The notes below the pieces were generated by a model. It saw only the letters and a program-made list of their open reading frames with translations. It was not told where the DNA came from and searched no databases. A stretch of DNA of 62,594 nt, from the NCBI GenBank assembly GCA_946886275.1, contig CAMPIH010000001.1:1-62594 (forward strand). The letters run 5' to 3'. A program made the position numbers and the translations under genes. Numbering within the stretch: position 1 is the first letter of the stretch; each line of letters starts with the position of its first letter. Shown here piece by piece: positions 52,590-59,771 of this stretch. This stretch comes from an uncultured Sphingosinicella sp. GTDB lineage: Bacteria > Pseudomonadota > Alphaproteobacteria > Sphingomonadales > Sphingomonadaceae.

Positions 52590-54982
52590 TGGCTCGCTCC
52601 CTCAGCCTGGACGGACTGAGCGTCGCCCTGGTACGTCAAGGCGAGCGCCGGCGTCCGATAGAGCTGCAGCGCCTGTTCGGCCCGGATCGCGCGGCCGGCG
52701 AGCCTTTCCATCTCTTCCCCCATTCTCGCATTGGCGCGCTCGAGCTGGGCGATGCGTTCGGCATCGCTTCCCGCCCGCCTTTCCGCCGAGTCCCGTTCCT
52801 GGTGCAATCTGGCGACCAGCGCCGGCGCGGGGCCGTTGAGATGCGTCGGCTTCGCCATTTCGACCCGCATGGCGTCGCGCTCCGCATCGGCCTGGCGGAC
52901 ATATTCGCCGGCCGCCTCGAGCGCGGCGCGATCGATCTGGCGCTGGCGGCGCATCGTCAGATAGCGCCGGACCAGCCGTTCCCGTGCCGGCGATCGAGGG
53001 GTGCGATTCGAAACCGGCGTTTCGACCGTCGGAGCTCCTTCGGAACGGCTGATTTCTGCGGTTTCCGACACCGATTCGGCGGTGATTCCGCTCCCCACCG
53101 AAACGGGCACCATTTCCATCGCTTGGGGCGCCCGCTCAGCCTCGAGCGCTTCGACCCGCTGGACCAGCCCGGCAATGACAGCGCCCAGCGGCCCGGCGAA
53201 CGTGATCGCCTCGGCCTTTTCCTCGGCGGCCTGTCGCTCTTCAATGACCCGGCGCCGTTCCGCCTCACCGGCGAAGTCGACACGGATCACGCGCGCCGGC
53301 GGCAACGCCTCGGTAAGCATGGCGAGCGCCTGGATGGCCGCGCCGACATCACAGTCAGCCGGGCGGGCGCGAAGCTGAGCCATGAAGCCGGCCGGATCGG
53401 CGCAATAGGCGTCGAGCTGCTCCCGGTCCGTCATTCGCCGGCTTCGCTTCCCATCGATGGTCCATCGCGGCCCGGGAATATGCATGCCGCGGACAATTTC
53501 GCCATGAAGGAACTGGAGCGCCGGAATCTCGACGCGGCCGGCCTGGTCGACGTCGCCGCAAAGCGTCCGGACCGCTTCCTTGCTCAACTCGAGCGCGCCG
53601 GCCTTGTTGGTGCGGAGATGGTGGAACTCCGCCTTTCCATCATCGCCGACGATTTCCACCGCGACCAACGATTGATGAGTGCGAGGCATCGGCACCGAAT
53701 AGGCGCCATCCTCATATTCCCAATGGCCTTCCGGCTGGACCGTCCGCACCCCATCGGGGGCGCCGATGCGGTTCCAATCGATCACTTCGACGGCCGGCGG
53801 CTGGATCCACTCCGCCTTTCCGAACGTCATGCCATGGACCAGGCCATCGGCGGTAAGCCGAAGCGTGACGTCCGCGAACTTGGGAAGCCCGCGGCGCTCG
53901 GCAAGGTCGAGCAGATATCCGGAAGCATGCCGGCTGGAATGCTCATATTCGCTGAAGCCGTAGCCCTTGGGCGCGGCGTCCGGACGGAGCAGCATGCTCA
54001 TGCCCAGCCATTCCGGATAGTCGCGGGCGCTGAGCAGCGCCGCCTTTTCGCCCGTTTCCACCGAAAGGGCTGATCCGACGCCTTTGGCAAGAGCGGCGAT
54101 CTGGCCGGCATTGAGGCGCGGCTCCAGCTCGACCAGCGCCACCGACTGCAGCTCGACGTCACCGAACGGGCTCGCCTCGCCGCCTGGCATGACTGATTGC
54201 CAATCGATAAAGCTCCCATCGATCAGCTTGGCGACGACGCGCCAGCCGGGACCGTCGACCGCGATGCGGCTTCCGTCCGTTTCCATCGAAAGGGTGGCGG
54301 GCTCGGCGCCCTTCAGGAGCTGGCAGATGCTCGCAACCGTCTTTCGGTGAATGATGATATCCGGCAAGGCCTCGCTTCCGGCCGGCGCTTCCCTTTCGAT
54401 CCTGGCCAGTTGGTGGCCATCGGTTGCGATCCAGAACAGCCGGCCCGCCCGCGCCTGAACGGCGACGCCCTGGAGATAGTAGCGAGCCTCTTCCTTCGAC
54501 ATGGCCGGCGCCACGGCCGCCAGATCGCGCGCCAGCTGATCGCCTGGCAGATCGATGCGAATAGAGGCCTCGCCGGGCCCGTGGAGCGAAGGAAAGATCT
54601 CCAGGGCCATCAGCGGCAAGCAATAGCGATTCCGCCCGCTGGCGACGTTCAGCCGGCCGGCCTCGCTTTCCACCGAAAGGCTCAACAGGGACCTAGCCTT
54701 TTTGACGATATCGCGAAGCGCCGCGGCGTCGACCGCAAAGCTGCCTGGCACCGTGCCGGCGCATGGAACGGAAACGTCCGCCATAATGTCCAGATCGGTC
54801 GCCGTCATGATCATGGCCCCATCGCCGATGGTGATGGCCACAGCGCTGAGGATCGGGAACGTATTGCGGCGCTCGACGATACGGTTGAGGAAGGCGAGCG
54901 CGTCGACCAGCGGCTTGCGCTCGACGTCGCAACAGGGATTGGCCAGCTCGGCGCCGGCGGTCTCGATGGTCTCATTTTTCAT
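52586..54982 (-). CDS. DnaN-like sliding clamp with long C-terminal extension
   Basis: 798 residues. Residues 20-265 match domains 1 and 2 of the Pol III beta clamp: TFPILSAVAITIGDGAMIMT, ATDLDIMADVSVPCAGTVPG, SFAVDAAALRDIVKKARS, KEEARYYLQGVAVQA and LFWIATDGHQLARIE. Residues 265-400 may be a divergent third domain. From about 480 the extension is helical, with two coiled-coil-like stretches (RRRVIEERQAAEEKAEAI; RDSAERRAGSDAERIAQLER). Normal clamps are about 370 residues. Translation start at 54982 follows hammerhead A; a 5-codon ORF (MTDEK) lies just upstream and overlaps the start. Confidence 0.85.
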   Translation of the reverse strand: MKNETIETAGAELANPCCDVERKPLVDALAFLNRIVERRNTFPILSAVAITIGDGAMIMTATDLDIMADVSVPCAGTVPGSFAVDAAALRDIVKKARSLLSLSVESEAGRLNVASGRNRYCLPLMALEIFPSLHGPGEASIRIDLPGDQLARDLAAVAPAMSKEEARYYLQGVAVQARAGRLFWIATDGHQLARIEREAPAGSEALPDIIIHRKTVASICQLLKGAEPATLSMETDGSRIAVDGPGWRVVAKLIDGSFIDWQSVMPGGEASPFGDVELQSVALVELEPRLNAGQIAALAKGVGSALSVETGEKAALLSARDYPEWLGMSMLLRPDAAPKGYGFSEYEHSSRHASGYLLDLAERRGLPKFADVTLRLTADGLVHGMTFGKAEWIQPPAVEVIDWNRIGAPDGVRTVQPEGHWEYEDGAYSVPMPRTHQSLVAVEIVGDDGKAEFHHLRTNKAGALELSKEAVRTLCGDVDQAGRVEIPALQFLHGEIVRGMHIPGPRWTIDGKRSRRMTDREQLDAYCADPAGFMAQLRARPADCDVGAAIQALAMLTEALPPARVIRVDFAGEAERRRVIEERQAAEEKAEAITFAGPLGAVIAGLVQRVEALEAERAPQAMEMVPVSVGSGITAESVSETAEISRSEGAPTVETPVSNRTPRSPARERLVRRYLTMRRQRQIDRAALEAAGEYVRQADAERDAMRVEMAKPTHLNGPAPALVARLHQERDSAERRAGSDAERIAQLERANARMGEEMERLAGRAIRAEQALQLYRTPALALTYQGDAQSVQAEGASQ

Positions 54983-55006
54983 CGGTCATTGTCCTTTCAA
55001 TGGGCT

Positions 55007-55084
55007 GGCTCATCAGCGCTCCCATGCCCAAGGGAGCGGACGCGCGGCCGATATCGGAAATCCGACATCGGCCGGCGTTTCGCC
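55007..55084 (-). ncRNA. Type II hammerhead ribozyme A
   Basis: Read on the minus strand from 55084: stem II strand GGC, core GAAA (55081-55078), stem III (ACGC/GCGU closing a 12-bp hairpin GGCCGATGTCGG/CCGATATCGGCC), cleavage triplet GUC with C17 at 55039, stem I CGCTCCC/GGGAGCG with 8-nt loop (55038-55017), core CUGAUGA (55016-55010), stem II strand GCC. All invariant core nucleotides are present. It begins one base after the stop of the 55085-55816 gene and would cut 56 nt before the clamp start. Confidence 0.88.
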
Positions 55085-55816
55085 TCAGTTTCCGTCGGTC
55101 ATGGCCTTTTCTCGAGCCTTGGCGTGGCGCTCGGCGAGCACGCGCCGCGCGACGTCCTGCCAGTGGCGATCGCCGTAGCCTTCCCATTGGCCGTTAGTCT
55201 GGATGCGGATGTCGTCGCCGAAGCGCTCGACCAGCTCGCCATCATAGAAAACCGACGCCTCGCCCTGGGTTGTGCTGAACCGGTGGCGCTCGACCGTGAC
55301 CAGGCGCGGATTGAATGGGGGCGGCTGATCGAGATAGTCGGCGCGGAGCTGATTGGCGCGGATTGCGGCGGTCAGTCGCTCGATGACGTCCGCTTCATTG
55401 CTGACGAGATAGAAGCCGAACGAATAGGTGAAGAAATTGCCCGAAAAGGCGATTCCCTCGACCAGCCCGCCGATTGGCGTCCCGTCGACCGCCTCGGCCT
55501 CATAGGCGAAATTCCCGTAATTCTCCCATGTCCGGTCCAGCGGATGGGTGGCGAGCATTTCCACCAACGCCTCGATGCCGCCGCCCCTTCGGCCGATATG
55601 GCTGATCAAGGTGGCCTTGGCGCCGGTTTCGGCCCGGTATCTGTTCGCCCGTTCACGGAGCGAAAGCGCGAAATTGTCGGTCAGCTGCATGCCCTGATCC
55701 GGCATCAGCTCCTTGGCCAGGATCCGCGCCTGATCGAGCGTGAAAATCGTCCGCAACCGTTCCTGTGGAACGTTGTCGGCGCATTCGTCGGTTTCGCTGT
55801 AGCTCAGAACGTTCAT
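55085..55816 (-). CDS. Hypothetical protein between hammerheads A and B
   Basis: 243 residues, start MNVLSYSETDECADNVPQER at 55816 after GAAGGGAAAA. Blocks IFTLDQARILAKELMPDQGM, LRERANRYRAETGAKATLIS, HPLDRTWENYGNFAYEAEAV and VSNEADVIERLTAAIRANQL; C-terminal Lys/Arg helix. No recognised family. Its stop abuts one ribozyme and its start lies 56 nt from the cleavage site of another, so its mRNA may be excised as a single-gene unit. Confidence 0.75.
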   Translation of the reverse strand: MNVLSYSETDECADNVPQERLRTIFTLDQARILAKELMPDQGMQLTDNFALSLRERANRYRAETGAKATLISHIGRRGGGIEALVEMLATHPLDRTWENYGNFAYEAEAVDGTPIGGLVEGIAFSGNFFTYSFGFYLVSNEADVIERLTAAIRANQLRADYLDQPPPFNPRLVTVERHRFSTTQGEASVFYDGELVERFGDDIRIQTNGQWEGYGDRHWQDVARRVLAERHAKAREKAMTDGN

Positions 55817-55839
55817 TGCTCTTTTCCCTTCAATGCCCT

Positions 55840-55911
55840 GCCTCATCAGGAAAGGGGCGGGCGCTCCCTTCCGACGCGTCGACCAGCTCGAGCCGGCCGG
55901 CGCGTTTCGGC
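55840..55911 (-). ncRNA. Type II hammerhead ribozyme B
   Basis: From 55911: stem II strand GCC (its G is the last base of the upstream TAG stop), core GAAA (55908-55905), stem III ACGCG/CGCGU with inner hairpin GGCCGGC-TCGA-GCTGGTC, cleavage triplet GUC with C17 at 55873, stem I GGAAGGG/CCCCTTTC (55872-55850), core CUGAUGA (55849-55843), stem II strand GGC. Stem II is GCC:GGC here but GGC:GCC in A, a compensatory swap. Cleavage would be 56 nt before the next ATG at 55816. Confidence 0.88.
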
Positions 55912-56225
55912 TATTCTGTCTCTTCGCTCTTAGCGCGCTTTGCGGCCTCAATTTCGGCGCGCGCCTGATCAAGCCAGCGCCGGCCCTTGCGTTGCCAATC
56001 GGCGCCATGGCGCCGAAGCGCCCACGATTGGCTAGAGCCGCCGGTGTCGACCATTTGCGCGGCTTCATAGCCGCTCCGCGCGTTGAATGCGGCTGTTTCG
56101 GCATCGTCGGCGAGCTGCGCGGCATTGGCGAGTCCGAGCGTTTCGGCTTCGCGCTTGGCGGCCGCGGCGATGGCGCGGAGCGTATCAGCGCGCATTAGGC
56201 CTGGCGAAAGGCGCCGGCGCGTCAT
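55911..56225 (-). CDS. Small helical hypothetical protein
   Basis: 104 residues, start MTRRRLSPGLMRADTLRAIA at 56225 by ATGA overlap. Ala-rich helices (AAAKREAETLGLANAAQLAD) and a basic C part (DWQRKGRRWLDQARAEIEAA). Its TAG stop runs directly into hammerhead B. Function unknown. Confidence 0.65.
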   Translation of the reverse strand: MTRRRLSPGLMRADTLRAIAAAAKREAETLGLANAAQLADDAETAAFNARSGYEAAQMVDTGGSSQSWALRRHGADWQRKGRRWLDQARAEIEAAKRAKSEETE

Positions 56226-56509
56226 TCTGCCGACTCCGCGGCGCTTTCCATCGCCTGGGGCTTCGTTTCCATCGCCGGGGCTTCCGGCCCGTCCCATGCC
56301 TCAAAGGCTTTGAGCACGGCCGGGCCGTCGGCGATGGCATCGCCGCCGTTGACGAAGGCCGGAACGCCATCGACCGCGCGAGTCTCGGCTTTGGGGGCGC
56401 CTTCCGTATCATAGTCGACGATAACGAATCGGACCGGAACGCCGGCGGTATAGACGCCGGCAACGACTCCGCCGTCTATCTCAATCATGATCATAACGGG
56501 CTCAGCCAT
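56222..56509 (-). CDS. Hypothetical phage protein
   Basis: 95 residues. N half beta-rich (VMIMIEIDGGVVAGVYTAGV; VRFVIVDYDTEGAPKAETRA); the C half is acidic. Contains two copies of the CGATGGAAA word that is frequent in this arm. Overlaps the next gene by 4 bp. Function unknown. Confidence 0.65.
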   Translation of the reverse strand: MAEPVMIMIEIDGGVVAGVYTAGVPVRFVIVDYDTEGAPKAETRAVDGVPAFVNGGDAIADGPAVLKAFEAWDGPEAPAMETKPQAMESAAESAE

Positions 56510-56512
56510 GGC

Positions 56513-56728
56513 TCAGGCTCCTACGTCGAGCCGGACGCGGCGCGGCCGGTTGATGAAAGCGGAAGCGATGACGCGTCGAGCCTTGGCGCAATCTTCGGCG
56601 CTCCAAGCCGTGGCGCGCTCGCCGAAGCGCGCGGCGAGGATCAGGCCGGCCGCGTCGGCACGGCTGCACCCCTTGCGCCTCAGCGCCTCGACCAGGTGCG
56701 GGAAGGTGGCGGCGATAATATCCAGCAT
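56513..56728 (-). CDS. Small hypothetical protein after hammerhead C
   Basis: 71 residues, start MLDIIAATFPHLVEALRRKG at 56728 behind GAAGGGAATAAGACA. CSRADAAGLILAARFGERAT then KARRVIASAFINRPRRVRLD: two helices and a basic tail. It is the first cistron downstream of hammerhead C. Unknown role. Confidence 0.65.
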   Translation of the reverse strand: MLDIIAATFPHLVEALRRKGCSRADAAGLILAARFGERATAWSAEDCAKARRVIASAFINRPRRVRLDVGA

Positions 56729-56749
56729 TGTCTTATTCCCTTCGTTGGC

Positions 56750-56824
56750 CAGCTCATCAGGGTAGGGCGGCCAGCTCCTACCGACGCAACCGCCCGCCAT
56801 GGTGACGGGCGGCGCGTTTCGCCG
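56750..56824 (-). ncRNA. Type II hammerhead ribozyme C
   Basis: From 56824: stem II strand CGGC, core GAAA (56820-56817), stem III ACGC/GCGU with inner hairpin CCGCCCG/CGGGCGG, cleavage triplet GUC with C17 at 56783, stem I GGTAGG/CCTACC with 10-nt loop (56782-56761), core CUGAUGA (56760-56754), stem II strand GCUG. It starts one base after the TAA stop of the 56825-57064 gene and would cut 54 nt before the ATG at 56728. Confidence 0.9.
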
Positions 56825-57064
56825 TTATCGGGCGCCCCGGCCCCAGCAGATGCCTTTGACGAACGCCTCGGCCTCGGCACGGCTGAGAAAATCCTCAATG
56901 AGATCGGGGCCAGCGCCGCCGACGCCTTCCCGGACGTCAAAGACCGCCCATTGGGTAGCTTCGGCTTCGTCGCAGTGCTCGTACCATGTCGAGCCGTCGG
57001 CGCCTTCCGGCGTGCCATAGAACGTGTCGCGCTGGGGCTCGATGGCATAGTCGCTCGGCTGCAT
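56825..57064 (-). CDS. Hypothetical phage protein
   Basis: 79 residues, start behind GGGGAG. QPSDYAIEPQRDTFYGTPEG, WYEHCDEAEATQWAVFDVRE and FLSRAEAEAFVKGICWGRG suggest a small alpha-beta protein. The TAA stop is followed at once by hammerhead C. Unknown role. Confidence 0.65.
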   Translation of the reverse strand: MQPSDYAIEPQRDTFYGTPEGADGSTWYEHCDEAEATQWAVFDVREGVGGAGPDLIEDFLSRAEAEAFVKGICWGRGAR

Positions 57065-57065
57065 G

Positions 57066-57377
57066 TCAATTACTCCCCTGAGTAGAGATGACGAAAAGGC
57101 GCAAAGCGCTGAGCGTCTCAGCCTTCCCGACGCGCTCTGCTCTATTCGTTGCGGTTTCGCTCAGGAGCTGGCCATCATTGCGATGACGCCGGGCGCCAAT
57201 CCAATGGCGCTCGAATGCCATTAGCGCTGCATAGTCGGGATAAGCGCCACTGACCGGCTTAGGATAGGCGCCCGGCCCGAACGTGGCATAGGCAAAGGCA
57301 GCGCGCAGGCTCGAGGCAGCCCAATGACCGGCTTGGATCAGATCGGCGGCACGCTCGGCGATAGTGGCAGGCGCCAT
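57066..57377 (-). CDS. Hypothetical phage protein
   Basis: 103 residues, start MAPATIAERAADLIQAGHWA at 57377 behind GGGAG. Helical first half, a Gly/Pro/Tyr-rich middle (GPGAYPKPVSGAYPDYAALM) and basic ERHWIGARRHRNDGQLLSE. Upstream ATG at 57395 is an alternative. Unknown role. Confidence 0.6.
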   Translation of the reverse strand: MAPATIAERAADLIQAGHWAASSLRAAFAYATFGPGAYPKPVSGAYPDYAALMAFERHWIGARRHRNDGQLLSETATNRAERVGKAETLSALRLFVISTQGSN

Positions 57378-57378
57378 C

Positions 57379-57657
57379 TCAGCGACTCCCTGCATTGGCG
57401 ATGAGGCCAGCGGCGACACCGAAGGAGCCGTAGGACAGCAGCCCGGCGCCGATCAGGAACAAGAGCGCGACACCATGGGCGAGGCCAAGCGGATCGCTGT
57501 GAGTAGGAATGTCCGAAGCGGCGATTACCGCAACCGCGGCGATGGCGAGGCCGATCACGGCGAGCAGGGCGCCCCAACATACCGCCTCACAGTTGCGACG
57601 GTATTGGCTGCGGGAGACATAGCGGCGAGGCCGGCGGGTTCTGGTCTTATGCATCAT
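57379..57657 (-). CDS. Two-helix membrane protein
   Basis: 92 residues from MMHKTRTRRPRRYVSRSQYR. Strongly basic start, then two hydrophobic helices (CWGALLAVIGLAIAAVAVIA; VALLFLIGAGLLSYGSFGVA). Inner-membrane protein with Arg-rich cytoplasmic N terminus. It is the first gene after the 229-bp AT-rich gap and so probably leads a transcription unit. Function unknown. Confidence 0.65.
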   Translation of the reverse strand: MMHKTRTRRPRRYVSRSQYRRNCEAVCWGALLAVIGLAIAAVAVIAASDIPTHSDPLGLAHGVALLFLIGAGLLSYGSFGVAAGLIANAGSR

Positions 57658-57886
57658 GGTCCAATCCTTTCGTTGCCGGCCATCTGAGCTGGCCGGCGGG
57701 CTCATTCCTTTCGATGCCTGGCGGGGCGACTCGTCGCTCGCCGGGCAAGGCTGAAAATAGAGACGCAAAGGTTGATTGCAAGTAAATAATGCAATGTTTG
57801 CGGGTCCTTACTGGCGATTGACTGCGGGTGAAGCGGTGGACAACCGCAAAAATAAAACGCGTCTGCCTAGTTTTACTTTCGGATTG
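57658..57886 (-). other. AT-rich gap with structured leader of the clamp operon
   Basis: 229 bp without a gene and clearly more AT-rich than the rest between 57740 and 57890. The part next to the gene carries a 7-bp hairpin GCCGGCC-N9-GGCCGGC (about 57672-57694) and a GAAAGGA Shine-Dalgarno. The upstream part holds the promoter candidate. No RNA gene was recognised in it. Confidence 0.5.
57754..57781 (-). promoter_or_regulatory. Putative promoter for the 57657-50440 operon
   Basis: On the minus strand TTGCAA (57781-57776) and TATTTT (57759-57754) are 16 bp apart, in the only AT-rich stretch of this arm and about 100 bp upstream of the first gene. No ACAA-N5-TTGT operator overlaps it, so control may differ from the immunity promoters. 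Confidence 0.4.
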
Positions 57887-58054
57887 TTACCTCTTCGACT
57901 TTTGACTTGTGTAATGCTGGTTCAGCGCCTGTTTTCTTGCGGCTGTCGTGGACGGCTCCCAGCCTCGGAAATCTCCGAAGAGTGCGAGCTGCTGGCCCTC
58001 GTCTGGGAACATGCAATCGAGCGCTGTGCAGACCCAGCACCGACAGAGGTTCAC
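57887..58054 (-). CDS. 55-residue Cys-rich protein with sliding-clamp-binding motif
   Basis: GTG start at 58054 overlapping the upstream stop (GTGA) with GGAAGG seven bases before. Cys residues at 4, 6, 9 and 14 can hold zinc. Residues 22-26 are QLALF, a close match to the consensus beta-clamp-binding pentapeptide QL(S/D)LF. The rest (RGWEPSTTAARKQALNQHYT) is polar and basic. Given the phage-encoded clamp downstream in the same arm, it may target that clamp or the host one. Confidence 0.6.
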   Translation of the reverse strand: MNLCRCWVCTALDCMFPDEGQQLALFGDFRGWEPSTTAARKQALNQHYTSQKSKR

Positions 58055-58239
58055 CAACTCGCCTTCCGCACGGAATAGCGGCTCACGATGTGTCGCACGC
58101 CATCCTCGAATTCGATCTGGATGCTGTTCATCTTGCCCCGAGCGACCACTCGGCACCGCTGCCCATGGCGATCGGGAAGCCGAACGCGCAGGCGCCAGTA
58201 ATGGTCGAACGTGGGCCCGTTCCCATCGCGGAACGTCAC
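58051..58239 (-). CDS. Small beta-rich hypothetical protein
   Basis: 62 residues, GTG start at 58239 overlapping the previous stop; ATG at 58257 is the alternative. VTFRDGNGPTFDHYWRLRVR then CRVVARGKMNSIQIEFEDG and HIVSRYSVRKASW, an SH3-like barrel pattern. Unknown role. Confidence 0.6.
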   Translation of the reverse strand: MTFRDGNGPTFDHYWRLRVRLPDRHGQRCRVVARGKMNSIQIEFEDGVRHIVSRYSVRKASW

Positions 58240-58481
58240 GACCGGCTTGCCTTCCATTCCTCAAATACGATCGCATGGACCTGGCACAGATCCTTGCCGG
58301 GAGCCGGCGAGACAGTGCAGCGGTCGCAGATCGGCGCGTCGCAAGTTCCGCTCCGCTTGGTCGGCACCTTCCAGTCGCAAAGCAGCCGGGCGGGACGGCC
58401 GCACTTGCATTTCGGTCGCCGTCGCGAGCCACAGACGATGGCTGTTGCTCCGCCCGGGAGGGTGACGCGCTCGCACGTCAT
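58236..58481 (-). CDS. Cys-rich zinc-binding protein
   Basis: 81 residues, ATGA overlap. Ten or so Cys/His in RPKCKCGRPARLLCDWKV, CDAPICDRC and LCQVHAIVFEEW suggest two zinc sites. The pattern is seen in small phage proteins of unknown role. Confidence 0.65.
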   Translation of the reverse strand: MTCERVTLPGGATAIVCGSRRRPKCKCGRPARLLCDWKVPTKRSGTCDAPICDRCTVSPAPGKDLCQVHAIVFEEWKASRS

Positions 58482-58858
58482 CCGAACATCCTCTCGATCT
58501 CGCCGACGTCGATGTGCCCCTCGTCGAACACCGCGACGATCCGTTTCCAGTTCTCCTCGAGCAGGCGCTCGGCCTGAACCGCCTTAAGGCGAGCCGGTGA
58601 TCCCGGCGGCAGATGCCAATAGCAGCGGGTCGGGCAGATCTTGTGCCAGCGGCGATAGAGGAACGTGCGGCGGCGTTTGAGACGCTTCGGCACCTGGCGC
58701 CAGTGAGGGCCGCAGATCCATGTCGGATGAGGCAGGCACGTTTCGACCCCGATCGTGCCATCCGGCCAGGGCTCAATCCGCGTCGTTCCTCGCCGGCACC
58801 CTTCGACCATGCACGCGACGCGCGGAAAGCCGGATTTCTGTCGTTGACGGACAATCAC
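58478..58858 (-). CDS. Basic Cys-containing hypothetical protein
   Basis: 126 residues, GTG start at 58858 overlapping the thyX stop (GTGA). ACMVEGCRR, TCLPHPTWICGPHWRQVPKR and KICPTRCYWHLPPGSPA give Cys/His clusters; a basic RLKRRRTFLYRRW links them. The C terminus is helical (RIVAVFDEGHIDVGEIERMF). Possibly nucleic-acid binding. Confidence 0.65.
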   Translation of the reverse strand: MIVRQRQKSGFPRVACMVEGCRRGTTRIEPWPDGTIGVETCLPHPTWICGPHWRQVPKRLKRRRTFLYRRWHKICPTRCYWHLPPGSPARLKAVQAERLLEENWKRIVAVFDEGHIDVGEIERMFG

Positions 58859-59559
58859 ACGTCCCTGCCGCGTTCCCATGCCTCGATGCACGCCGGAGCG
58901 ACCGCCCGGGCCAATTCTTTCATCGCCTCGGCATAGACCCGGATCTCGTACTGCGCGTGATCGTGATCGCGCAGCGTCAGAAACTTGAGCAGGTTGAGCA
59001 GATCAACCGTCGCGAACATGTGGCTATAGGTGCTGACCGGCAGGACCGATCGCGCCAGCTCGCGGGGCCAACCGCCCCCGATCAGGCGCCTGTACATGTT
59101 GAACGCGTCCTCACAGGTGCCGCGTAGGAGATCGACCTCGACGCTGCGTCGCTCGAGCAAAAGCTCTTCGTGCAAGACTGCGCCGGTCCCGATGACCCGG
59201 GCCTGCTTATTGTCCTTCGACTGCTCGCCGATCAGCGCAGGATCCGGAACATAGAACTCCTCGGGCAGCTCGCGGTAGCGGGCGCTCAGCTCGTTGAAGG
59301 ACCAGGTCCGATGGCGGTGCCACTGGCGAAAGACAAAGATCGGCGCCTTGACCTCAAACGTCATCGTCACAGCCTCGAACGGCGACGTGTGAGCATTCCG
59401 CCAGAGATAGCCGATCAGTCGCTTGTCCGACCCCTCGTTGTCGCCAGCGCGCCAAGCCGCATCATACGAGACGCGAGCTGCACGAACGACGCTGAGGTCG
59501 CTACCCATGGAATCGACCAGACGCACAAAGCCGTGGTCGAGCACGTCGACCTTATCCAT
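58855..59559 (-). CDS. thyX: Flavin-dependent thymidylate synthase ThyX
   Basis: 234 residues, start MDKVDVLDHGFVRLVDSMGS at 59559 behind AGGAGG. Makes dTMP from dUMP using FAD and methylenetetrahydrofolate. The signature RHRTWSFNELSARY is at residues 82-95. VRAARVSYDAAW and LPVSTYSHMFATVDLLNLLK fit the rest of the fold. It supplies thymidylate during phage replication, or feeds base modification. The neighbour is a DUF3310 protein. Confidence 0.96.
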   Translation of the reverse strand: MDKVDVLDHGFVRLVDSMGSDLSVVRAARVSYDAAWRAGDNEGSDKRLIGYLWRNAHTSPFEAVTMTFEVKAPIFVFRQWHRHRTWSFNELSARYRELPEEFYVPDPALIGEQSKDNKQARVIGTGAVLHEELLLERRSVEVDLLRGTCEDAFNMYRRLIGGGWPRELARSVLPVSTYSHMFATVDLLNLLKFLTLRDHDHAQYEIRVYAEAMKELARAVAPACIEAWERGRDV

Positions 59560-59770
59560 CCTGTTGCCTCCTGTTTTCGATTTCTCGGTCGAGATACCAA
59601 CGGGCTTTCTCGAGATCCTGTACGGCTGCACCTTTGTGCTCAGCGCGGGCGATATATTTGACGGCATTGCCGAGGCTGAAGCCGAGACCCCAAGCCTCGA
59701 TCACCTTGATCGCCTCATATGGATTGTCCGCGCCGCCGTAGTGCGCGGGATGGTTGACCGCCTCGGCCAT
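59552..59770 (-). CDS. DUF3310 family protein
   Basis: 72 residues, start MAEAVNHPAHYGGADNPYEA at 59770 behind AAAGGAGA. VNHPAHY, IKVIEAWGLGFSLGNAVKYI and KARWYLDREIE are the family features. Widespread in phages, often by nucleotide-metabolism genes, function unknown. Overlaps thyX by 8 bp. Confidence 0.9.
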   Translation of the reverse strand: MAEAVNHPAHYGGADNPYEAIKVIEAWGLGFSLGNAVKYIARAEHKGAAVQDLEKARWYLDREIENRRQQDG

Positions 59771-59771
59771 C

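Noticed and set aside
55007..55084. Reading copy A as a type III hammerhead with stem II between CUGAUGA and the downstream GAAA
   Set aside because: Only 11 unpaired nucleotides separate them and no stem II forms; that GAAA is the Shine-Dalgarno. The type II reading with the upstream GAAA fits all three copies.
57658..57760. A fourth hammerhead upstream of the 57657 gene
   Set aside because: The leader resembles the post-cleavage part of copy C and has a GAAAGG and a hairpin, but there is no CUGANGA core and no GAAA-stem III-GUC order, so it is not a ribozyme by sequence.
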